Positions 1 to 6,812 of a stretch of DNA of 37,498 nucleotides are shown here, one piece after another. A program made the translations under genes and the position numbers. The number at the start of each line of letters is the position of its first letter. The stretch's first letter is position 1. The notes below the pieces were generated by a model. The model was given only the letters and a program-made list of their open reading frames with translations, ran no database searches and was not told where the DNA came from. The DNA comes from Acidobacteriota bacterium (GTDB taxonomy: Bacteria > Acidobacteriota > Terriglobia > Acidiferrales > UBA7541). Location of the stretch: contig PMUS01000012.1 of the NCBI GenBank assembly GCA_003166795.1, positions 3,509-41,006 of the forward strand, in the 5' to 3' direction.

Positions 1-5
1 AGTCA

Positions 6-93
6 GGTCAAACCCAACTTGTATTGAAAACAAAGGCTAAATCGCTCGCTAGGGTAAGATCGGTGGAAACATTACCCTGGCTGGGTTTTGACC
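6..93. repeat. Nested inverted repeats
   Basis: An outer pair, GGTCAAACCCA at 6-16 and TGGGTTTTGACC at 82-93, is complementary apart from one extra base. Inside it lies a perfect 7-base pair of arms, AGGGTAA at 51-57 and TTACCCT at 72-78, with a 14-base loop. The arms could fold as a two-stem RNA or act as a DNA dyad. No known riboswitch or insertion-sequence end is recognised. The element may be cut by the window edge. Confidence 0.45.
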
Positions 94-272
94 GAGTACA
101 GCGTTCAGATCGGTTCTCCCGGGGAGTATTGTCGCATCAATTGATTAGAAGGTGTTGCATCGACCGGTTGAGCTGGCAGCGTTTATCGGGACTTAGGCTT
201 TTGATTACTCCTCACAGCTTCCGATCAGGGGCTTCAGGCGGTGGCGAGTCATATTAGGCTTTAGGGATTGTG

Positions 273-400
273 ATGAAGGCTTTGATCCTTGCTATCTGTT
301 TTGTGTTTGCGTTTGGGCTGCGGCGCACGAAGTTACTGCCAACGGGATGGCCTCAGTTGATGGAGACTTGGCCAGCGACGATGGGAGTGATTCATATTAG
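273..400 (+). pseudogene. Possible frameshifted small secreted peptide
   Basis: ATG at 273, preceded by AGGG at 263-266, opens a hydrophobic signal-like segment (MKALILAICFVFAFG). That frame then runs into unrelated residues. If one base is skipped near 318-320, the next frame continues AAHEVTANG and ends in an acidic tail, SDDGSDSY, at the stop 398-400. The joined product would be about 42 residues: a signal peptide plus a short acidic mature peptide. Another frame, ending at 257, also closes with GGGESY and the same TCATATTAG bases. This may be a broken peptide gene, a sequencing error or chance. Confidence 0.25.
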
Positions 401-636
401 GGGCGCAAAGCCAATATCTCTTTTATTTTCAGTGTGTCCACGCTGCCTGCGATGGTTGGCGTACAAGAACGGTGTAGGCACGCGCCGCTTCTAGGTCTCC
501 TCATGTCAGTACTAAGGTACTAGAACCTGCCTCAATTTATGGACCGGACGAACTATCGACCGTCGCGGGGCTTCCCCCTAAAGTAGATATCGTCGCCCAA
601 TTCCGGGCTTTGCATCCATTGACGACGGGGATTACC

Positions 637-666
637 CGAAAACACCGCGGATTCCTCGGTGTTCGC
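637..666 (+). promoter_or_regulatory. Hairpin upstream of the ABC operon
   Basis: Perfect 7-base inverted repeat, AACACCG at 641-647 and CGGTGTT at 657-663, around a 9-base loop. The stem can be lengthened with CG/CG pairs if two A residues bulge out. It ends about 50 bases before the start codon at 716, so it could be a leader hairpin or an operator. No T-run follows, so it is not a typical terminator. Confidence 0.3.
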
Positions 667-715
667 GATAGGGGCGCAGGGTTTTCCGGGCGAGATGAAT
701 ACAGGAAAGGGTTTG

Positions 716-1558
716 ATGGGGACGATTCTCCAAGCCAGAGATTTGAAGATCCGCTACCGGCCCGCGGAATCGGCGGAGCGCCAGGCTGTCGGTGGCGTGA
801 GCTTTGACATGGCTCCTGGTGAAGTCCTGGGCGTGATGGGCGAGTCAGGGTGTGGCAAGACGAGCATTTCTCTGGCTTTGCTCGGGTTGCTCTCAAAGGA
901 TCAGGCAGACATCTCCGGCTCGATCTTGTTCCGCGGACAAAATCTGGTCGAGATGGACGAGCGCTCCCTTCGACGAATTCGCGGCGCGGAAATCTCCATG
1001 ATGTATCAGGAACCGGGAATCGCGTTGAGCCCGCTAATGGCCGTTGGAGCGCAGATCGCGGAAGTCGTACACGCGCACCGCGACTGGAGTTGGAAGCAAT
1101 GCCACGCGGAAGCACGTCACATGCTCGCGCGCGTTGGCTTGCCGTCAACGGACCGAATCATTTCGGCGTATCCCCATCAATTGAGTGGCGGGCAACTCCA
1201 GCGAGTTGTGCTGGCTCAGGCACTCGTTTGTCGGCCGTCACTGCTGATCGCCGACGAACCCACGGCCGCACTCGATGCGCGAAGCCAAGCCGATTTTGTC
1301 GCCTTGTTGCGCGAACTGAATCAGCAACTCAACATCTCGATCTTGCTCATCAGCCACACCCCTGAAATTCAGGCGAGCCTTGCCGATCGCGTCCTGGTGA
1401 TGAAGGGCGGAGAAATCGTCGAGCAGGGACGCTTTGAGGATCTGTATTGGAAATCGTCGCACCCTGAAACGAGGGCTTTGCTGCGGCGTAATTCTGCCGT
1501 AGTCGATGGCGCGGACGCCGAATCGGAAGTCGTCGCGCAAGAGCAGCTGGTACGGTGA
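716..1558 (+). CDS. Peptide-type ABC importer ATPase (DppD/OppD family)
   Basis: Cytoplasmic ATPase of a dipeptide/oligopeptide/nickel-class importer. Visible motifs are Walker A (GESGCGKTS), the signature LSGGQLQR, Walker B (LLIADEPTAALD) and an H-loop ISHTPE, where the family usually has ISHD. I chose ATG 716 because AGGAAAGG lies five bases upstream; frames starting at 659 or 695 add residues outside the conserved domain. At 280 residues it is shorter than typical DppD (about 320-330), mainly because the C-terminal substrate-class tail (oligo_HPY) is reduced. It is the first gene of a five-gene importer operon and is followed after 13 bases by the partner ATPase. Substrate class cannot be set from sequence alone. 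Confidence 0.9.
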   Translation: MGTILQARDLKIRYRPAESAERQAVGGVSFDMAPGEVLGVMGESGCGKTSISLALLGLLSKDQADISGSILFRGQNLVEMDERSLRRIRGAEISMMYQEPGIALSPLMAVGAQIAEVVHAHRDWSWKQCHAEARHMLARVGLPSTDRIISAYPHQLSGGQLQRVVLAQALVCRPSLLIADEPTAALDARSQADFVALLRELNQQLNISILLISHTPEIQASLADRVLVMKGGEIVEQGRFEDLYWKSSHPETRALLRRNSAVVDGADAESEVVAQEQLVR

Positions 1559-1571
1559 GGGGACTTTGAGA

Positions 1572-2414
1572 ATGGACGCGAGACCACAGCTTGCACTCGA
1601 CCGGCGTGAACCGCTCGTGCGCGTCCAGCACCTCAGCAAACAGTACGTCCAGCGCCGTCCTCTGACGCGTGCCAAGTTCACCGTGCAAGCTCTCGATGAT
1701 GCGAACTTGACGATTTGGCGGGGCACAACGCTCGCGCTGATCGGCGAATCGGGTTCGGGCAAGTCCACGCTCGCCCGGTGCCTCGCATTATTGGAGAAGC
1801 CATCTGGCGGAGCGATCTGGTTCGCCGGCGAAAATCTGCTCGAGCTGAACGCCAAAGATCATTCAAAGTTTCACCGCCGGATTCAGCTGATCTTTCAAGA
1901 TCCCACCTCGGCGCTGAACCCGAGATTGAGCGCCGCAGAAATTGTCGCGGAGCCGCTGGCAATTCAGAGAGAAGGAACGAAAATCTCTCGCCGCCGACGA
2001 GCATTGGAACTGATGGAACAGGTCGGCTTGCCTGCGCGGTGGGAGCACAAGCGCCCGCTCGAATTCAGCGGCGGCCAGCGCCAGCGCCTCGCAATCGCCC
2101 GTGCGCTGGCGCTCGAACCGCAATTGCTGATTCTCGACGAGGCTCTGTCGAGCCTCGATCTCGCGAATCAAGAAATGCTTCTGGAGCTGCTGGCCGATCT
2201 GCAAGCGGCGCACTCGCTGACTTACCTGCACATCTCTCACGATTTGCGCCTGGTGTCGCAGTGCGCCGACGAAGTTGCCGTGATGAATGAGCGAAAGATC
2301 GTGGAGCAGAAAAGCGCGGCGGAGCTTTTCGCCAACCCGGAACATCCCTACACGCGAGAGCTTCTGGCGGCGATGCCGTCTCTGGAATCCATCTGCCTGG
2401 AGCGCTCGGCATAA
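1572..2414 (+). CDS. Peptide-type ABC importer ATPase (DppF/OppF family)
   Basis: Second ATPase of the importer, expected to pair with the upstream one to drive uptake. Walker A is GESGSGKST, the signature is FSGGQRQR, Walker B is LLILDEALSSLD and the switch histidine is in ISHD. The C-terminal NPEHPYTRELL stretch is the typical oligo_HPY tail of this class, which the first ATPase largely lacks. ATG 1572 is preferred over 1506, which would overlap the previous gene by over 50 bases; GTGAGGGG lies just upstream of 1572. The protein is 280 residues. The first permease gene starts four bases after its stop. Confidence 0.92.
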   Translation: MDARPQLALDRREPLVRVQHLSKQYVQRRPLTRAKFTVQALDDANLTIWRGTTLALIGESGSGKSTLARCLALLEKPSGGAIWFAGENLLELNAKDHSKFHRRIQLIFQDPTSALNPRLSAAEIVAEPLAIQREGTKISRRRRALELMEQVGLPARWEHKRPLEFSGGQRQRLAIARALALEPQLLILDEALSSLDLANQEMLLELLADLQAAHSLTYLHISHDLRLVSQCADEVAVMNERKIVEQKSAAELFANPEHPYTRELLAAMPSLESICLERSA

Positions 2415-2418
2415 ATCG

Positions 2419-3381
2419 ATGAGATACCTCGCCCATCGGCTGATCCATGCGACGCTGCTCCTGCTCGCCATTTCGTTCTTTTCGTTCGCGCTGCTTCAGC
2501 TCGCGCCCGGCGACTACTTCGACTCCATGCGGCTGAATCCTCAGATGTCGCGGCAGACGCTCACCGGCATGCGCTCAGAATACGGCCTCGATCGGCCGCT
2601 TCCCGTACGATACGGGCACTGGCTCGTATCGCTTCTGCACGGTCAGCTTGGCGTTTCGCTTGCGTCGCGCGGCCCTGTGGCTCCCGTGCTGCGCGTGCGC
2701 GCTCGTAACACGCTCGTGCTTTCCGGCACCGCGACATTATTCGCGTGGCTGCTCGCCCTCCCGATTGGAATCTGGAGCGCGACCAAACGGGGCGGTTGGG
2801 CGGACCGGATTTGGAGCGTGGCCACGTCGGCGCTGCTGACGATTCCGGATCTCGTCCTCTTCCTTGGACTGTTGCTTCTTGCGATTCGCACCGGCTGGTT
2901 TCCGACAGGTGGAATGAGGACGGAAGCGGCGGCCGACTTGGGTTTGTGGAGCAGCGCCAAAGATTTTGCGCTCCATTTGATTCTTCCCGCCTTTGGAGTG
3001 GCGCTTGTCAGTTTGCCTGTTCTGGTCCGCCACATCCGAGCGGCGATGATCGAGGCGCTCGACTCACCGTTCCTACGGGCGGCCCGCGGCCACGGCATTC
3101 CGAACTCACGATTGCTGTTCCGCTACGCACTGCCCGCCGCGTCAAACCCACTGATCTCGCTGCTTGGATTCTCGGTCGCGACGATGTTGAGCGTCTCCGC
3201 GCTCGCGGAAATCGTATTGAGCTGGCCGGGATTGGGTCCGCTTCTGGTGGAATCGATTCTCTCGAGGGATGTGTATGTGGTAGTCGCGATCGTGATGCTT
3301 TCTTCCGTTTTTCTTGTGGCGGGCAATTTGTTTGCGGACCTGCTCCTTTTCGCAAGCGATCCGCGGATTCGAATGGAGTGA
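2419..3381 (+). CDS. Peptide-type ABC importer permease (DppB/OppB family)
   Basis: Integral membrane subunit of about 320 residues. It starts with the typical MRYLAHRLIHATLLLLAISFF first helix and the ARGD-like loop (QLAPGDYFD), then carries further helices and a cytoplasmic EAA-type loop (ALDSPFLRAARGHGIP) that contacts the ATPases. The start at 2419 is four bases past the previous stop and matches the usual DppB N-terminus; a longer frame from 2287 overlaps the ATPase gene and adds non-family residues. It forms the translocation channel with the next gene product. Confidence 0.92.
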   Translation: MRYLAHRLIHATLLLLAISFFSFALLQLAPGDYFDSMRLNPQMSRQTLTGMRSEYGLDRPLPVRYGHWLVSLLHGQLGVSLASRGPVAPVLRVRARNTLVLSGTATLFAWLLALPIGIWSATKRGGWADRIWSVATSALLTIPDLVLFLGLLLLAIRTGWFPTGGMRTEAAADLGLWSSAKDFALHLILPAFGVALVSLPVLVRHIRAAMIEALDSPFLRAARGHGIPNSRLLFRYALPAASNPLISLLGFSVATMLSVSALAEIVLSWPGLGPLLVESILSRDVYVVVAIVMLSSVFLVAGNLFADLLLFASDPRIRME

Positions 3382-3385
3382 CCAG

Positions 3386-4417
3386 GTGACGCATCGGCAC
3401 AAACTTTGGGGCGCGCTGATTTTGCTGGCGTGCTTTCACGCCCTGGTGTTCTTCGCGGGATTCTTCGCGCCCTACGATTTCGCGACCCACAATCGTGAGC
3501 TGGCCTTCGCGCCGCCGACGCGCATTCATTTCGTGGACGCGCAGGGAAAGTTCCACGCCAGACCGTTTGTGTACGGCCTGAAGAACGACCCGGCAAACAG
3601 CGGAATCTATGCGACGGATTCGACGCAGGTCTATCCCGTCCACTTCTTCGAGCGCGGCTCAGCCTACAAGCTTGCTGGAATATTCCCATCGCGTTTGCAC
3701 CTCTTCGGCGTGGACGATCCTGGCCGGATCTTCTTGATGGGCACGGACGCGTTCGGGCGCGACCAATTCTCCCGATTTCTTTACGGCGGCCGGATTTCAC
3801 TGATGGCAGGGTGGATCGCCGCGGGTCTCTCGCTGCTGATTGGAATCATCGTGGGAACGCTTGCAGGATTCTATGGCGGCTGGATTGATCAAATTCTCAT
3901 GCGTGGGGGAGAGCTTTTTCTCGCTCTGCCCTGGCTCTATCTTCTGTTCGCGGTGCGCGCCGCGCTGCCGCTGCACATTGCCGAGTGGCAGGTTTTCCTT
4001 TTGCTGATCGCCGTGATGGGATTGATCGGCTGGGCGCGTCCAGCTCGCCTGATTCGCGGCGTCGTTCTCAGCGCGAAGGAGCGCAATTTCGTACTCGCGG
4101 CACGGGGATTCGGCGCTTCGGACGCCTACGTGATATGTCGCCACGTCCTCCCTCAAACCTACGGCGTCGTGCTCACGCAGATGACGCTACTGATTCCGCA
4201 GTACGTCCTTGCCGAAGTAACACTGAGCTTCCTCGGGCTCGGTGTCAGCGAGCCTATGCCTAGCTGGGGCACGCTGCTGGCTGCTTTGCAGCAATACTAC
4301 GTTTTGTCCTCGTTTTGGTGGATGTTCTTGCCGGCTCTCTTCCTGATCCCCGTATTTCTCCTCTACTACGCCGCCGCCGATGCTCTGCAGGAACGCCTGT
4401 CGTCCGTGCCGCTATAA
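3386..4417 (+). CDS. Peptide-type ABC importer permease (DppC/OppC family)
   Basis: Second membrane subunit, about 343 residues. GTG 3386 is chosen because GGAG at 3374-3377 has good spacing and the first helix (LWGALILLACFHALVFFAGF) follows at once. The periplasmic segment after helix 1 is long and includes a proline/phenylalanine-rich stretch. The motif MGTDAFGRDQFSRFLYGGRISL is diagnostic of DppC/OppC, and an EAA loop (FVLAARGFGASD) lies in the C-terminal half. Helices near the C-terminus end the protein. It follows the DppB-like gene by five bases and should form a heterodimeric pore with it. Confidence 0.92.
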   Translation: MTHRHKLWGALILLACFHALVFFAGFFAPYDFATHNRELAFAPPTRIHFVDAQGKFHARPFVYGLKNDPANSGIYATDSTQVYPVHFFERGSAYKLAGIFPSRLHLFGVDDPGRIFLMGTDAFGRDQFSRFLYGGRISLMAGWIAAGLSLLIGIIVGTLAGFYGGWIDQILMRGGELFLALPWLYLLFAVRAALPLHIAEWQVFLLLIAVMGLIGWARPARLIRGVVLSAKERNFVLAARGFGASDAYVICRHVLPQTYGVVLTQMTLLIPQYVLAEVTLSFLGLGVSEPMPSWGTLLAALQQYYVLSSFWWMFLPALFLIPVFLLYYAAADALQERLSSVPL

Positions 4418-4449
4418 AAACCTAGTAATCTTTGCTAAGAGTTGAGCTT

Positions 4450-6198
4450 ATGCAAAGAGTACGTTTCTGGAATTATTTCGCCGTTCTCGCTGCGGCGATT
4501 ATCTGCATCGGCTCAGCGGCAATTGCTGCGCAGTCGGATGCGGGCGAAGAGCGCATGGTCGCGGAGAGCGCTTCGGGGCGCGCCGGTGGCCGGCTCGTCA
4601 TTGCAATGCGCTCGGAGCCGAAAACTCTAAATCCGGTTCTGGCTCAGGACGCTCCTTCGCGCGATGTGATTCGCTGCCTGACGGCCGACCTGATTCATAT
4701 CAACCGCGCGTCGCAAGAGACGGAACCCGCGCTCGCAAAATCGTGGACCGAATCCCGCGACGGCAGACAGTACACGCTGCGCCTCCGGCGCGGCCTGCGA
4801 TTCTCGGACGGACAGCCTCTCGATGCGGACGATGTCGTATTCAGCTTTCAAGTCTACCTCGACGAAAAAATCGATTCACCGCAGAGGGATCTGCTGGTCG
4901 TCGGCGGGAAACCGATCTCGGTCGCGAAAGTGGATCAATACACGGTCCGATTTGAAATGGCCCAGCCCTATGCCGCCGCCGAGCGCCTGTTCGATGGCAT
5001 CGCCATTCTTCCGCGGCACCTCCTCGAGAGCGTTTATCGAAAAGGCGGCTTTTCGGATGCATGGAACATCTCGGTGGCGCCGAGCGAATTCGCAGGCCTC
5101 GGACCATTTCGCCTGAAAGAGTACGTTCCGGGGCAAAGAATCGTCCTCGAGCGCAATCCTTACTATTGGAAGCAAGATCAGAGCGGCCGCCGGCTTCCGT
5201 ATCTCGATCAGGTAGTATTCCTGTTCGTGGCCAGCGAAGACGCGCAGGTCATACGCTTCCAGGCGGGAGATGCCGACATTTTGACGAGATTCAGCGCGGA
5301 AAATTTTGCGGTTCTGGAAAAGCAGCAAGAGGCGAAGCACTATCACCTCGACGATTTGGGAGCCGGGCTCGAATACAATTTCTTTTTCTTTAATTTGAAT
5401 AGCGTGGACTCGAAGGCGCTGCCCGAAATTGCGCGAAAGCAGGCGTGGTTCCAGGACAAGCGTTTCCGGCAGGCCGTTTCAGATGCGATTGACCGCGACA
5501 GCATCGTCCGCCTCGTCTACAACGGGCGCGCGACATCGCTATGGACGCAGGTAACTCCCGGAAATCGCTTGTGGATCGATCCGGGCATTCCTCACCCGGC
5601 TATGTCCGTCACGCATGCACGCGAACTCCTGCAGTCCGCCGGGTTCTCTTGGAAAAGCGATGGCGCTCTGGTGGACAGCCATGGCAGCCCCGTCGAGTTT
5701 TCGATCCTCACCAGTTCTTCGAACGCTCAGCGCGTGAAGATTGCGACGCTCATTCAGGACGATTTGAGCAAATTGGGCATAAACGTTCAAATTGCCTCGC
5801 TCGAATTTCACACCATGGTGGATCGCCTGTTGACGACCCACGATTACGAGGCTGCGGTTATGGGTCTGGTCAGCGGCGATGCCGATCCCACATCCGAGAT
5901 GAATGTCTGGATGTCCAGCGGAGACACGCACCTCTGGCATCCGAATCAAACTCAGCCTGCAACACCCTGGGAAGCGGAAATGGACCGGTTGATGCAACAG
6001 CAGCTCATCACGCTCGACTATGCAAAGCGGAAGCGGCTGTATGACCGCGTTCAAGAAACCGTGGCCGACGAGCTGCCCGTCATTTGCCTGGTAAGTCCGA
6101 ATATTCTGGTGGGAGCCAGCGATCGGGTCGGGAATTTTCACCCGGCGATCTTGGATCCTTACACGCTCTGGAATATTGATCAGCTCTACATCCAATAA
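4450..6198 (+). CDS. Peptide-type ABC substrate-binding protein (SBP_bac_5 family)
   Basis: Exported solute-binding protein of about 582 residues, the last gene of the importer operon. The N-terminus has a signal peptide (hydrophobic FAVLAAAIICIGSAAIAAQ, likely cleaved after AIAA). The family core is clear: LVIAMRSEPKTLNPVL at the start of the mature domain, LRRGLRFSDGQPLDADDVVFS, a GLGPFRLKEYVPGQRIVLERNPYYW segment, and DKRFRQAVSDAIDRDSIV further on. ATG 4450 places the signal at the N-terminus; the TTG at 4432 only adds six residues. No lipobox cysteine is seen near the signal, so a soluble periplasmic form is likely. The bound substrate (peptide, opine, sugar or nickel) cannot be decided. 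Confidence 0.9.
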   Translation: MQRVRFWNYFAVLAAAIICIGSAAIAAQSDAGEERMVAESASGRAGGRLVIAMRSEPKTLNPVLAQDAPSRDVIRCLTADLIHINRASQETEPALAKSWTESRDGRQYTLRLRRGLRFSDGQPLDADDVVFSFQVYLDEKIDSPQRDLLVVGGKPISVAKVDQYTVRFEMAQPYAAAERLFDGIAILPRHLLESVYRKGGFSDAWNISVAPSEFAGLGPFRLKEYVPGQRIVLERNPYYWKQDQSGRRLPYLDQVVFLFVASEDAQVIRFQAGDADILTRFSAENFAVLEKQQEAKHYHLDDLGAGLEYNFFFFNLNSVDSKALPEIARKQAWFQDKRFRQAVSDAIDRDSIVRLVYNGRATSLWTQVTPGNRLWIDPGIPHPAMSVTHARELLQSAGFSWKSDGALVDSHGSPVEFSILTSSSNAQRVKIATLIQDDLSKLGINVQIASLEFHTMVDRLLTTHDYEAAVMGLVSGDADPTSEMNVWMSSGDTHLWHPNQTQPATPWEAEMDRLMQQQLITLDYAKRKRLYDRVQETVADELPVICLVSPNILVGASDRVGNFHPAILDPYTLWNIDQLYIQ

Positions 6199-6218
6199 GA
6201 CTGGCGGCTACCGGCCCG

Positions 6219-6812
6219 ATGGTCACTCGCGATCGCGCGATTCAGGACGACAAGTTCAAAGCGTGGCCGGACCCGCGCCTGGTGCGAGAATGCCTCAAGG
6301 GAAATGAAGAGGCCTGGTCCGCTTTGGTGGACAAATATAAAAACCTCATTTTTTCCATTCCGGTGAAATATGGTTTTTCACCTGACGATGCCACGGACAT
6401 CTTTCAATCGGTTTGCCTGGAATTGCTTTCGCAGTTGCCGAACCTGCGCAATCCGCAGGCCCTGCCGAAATGGATCATGCAGGTAACCGCCCACAAATGC
6501 TTTCATGGGAGGCGCCAGCAGCAGCGCACCGAAGTCACCGATCCGAATGACCCAAAGTTTGAACAAAGCACGCCGTCCCGCGCGGAAAGCATTTTGCGGG
6601 AGGCGGAAGACGAGCAGAATTTGCGGCAAGCGGTGGCGGCGTTGCCGCCTCGCTGCCAGCAGCTTATTCGCATGCTTTTTTTTGAGGAACCGGCGCGCCC
6701 CTATCAACAGGTGGCGCGGACGCTCGGAATCGCTCCAGGCTCGATTGGGTTCATCCGCCAACGATGCCTTGAGCGCTTGCGCAAAGGTCTGATTGACGCG
6801 GGGTTTTCGTGA
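6219..6812 (+). CDS. ECF-type sigma-70 family factor
   Basis: A 197-residue sigma factor with region 2 (about residues 24-95, including DDATDIFQSVCLELL and KWIMQVTAHKCF) and region 4 (about 135-190, LPPRCQQLIRML followed by a helix-turn-helix ending RQRCLERLRKGL). Regions 1 and 3 are absent, as expected for the ECF group. It begins 20 bases after the importer's binding-protein gene, so it may be read in the same transcript. Its stop overlaps the start of the CHAT gene in a GTGA junction, which points to coupled translation. Which promoters it reads is unknown; autoregulation of this cluster is a reasonable guess. Confidence 0.88.
   Translation: MVTRDRAIQDDKFKAWPDPRLVRECLKGNEEAWSALVDKYKNLIFSIPVKYGFSPDDATDIFQSVCLELLSQLPNLRNPQALPKWIMQVTAHKCFHGRRQQQRTEVTDPNDPKFEQSTPSRAESILREAEDEQNLRQAVAALPPRCQQLIRMLFFEEPARPYQQVARTLGIAPGSIGFIRQRCLERLRKGLIDAGFS

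Larger units (their letters stand above)
1..715. other. Gene-poor left edge, no convincing CDS
   Basis: This stretch is visibly less GC-rich than the rest of the window. Short open frames exist on both strands, but none has a recognisable domain or a good start. It holds a nested inverted repeat near the left edge, two short frames that both end in an acidic or Gly-rich Ser-Tyr tail, and a hairpin just before the first ABC gene; these are listed separately. From about 401 to 636 I see nothing I can name. It could be a decayed gene region or the upstream control region of the ABC operon. Confidence 0.5.

Noticed and set aside
537-1148. Minus-strand open frame at the start of the ABC operon
   Set aside because: Arg/Ser/Pro-rich shadow of the ATPase gene, no ribosome-binding site or domain.
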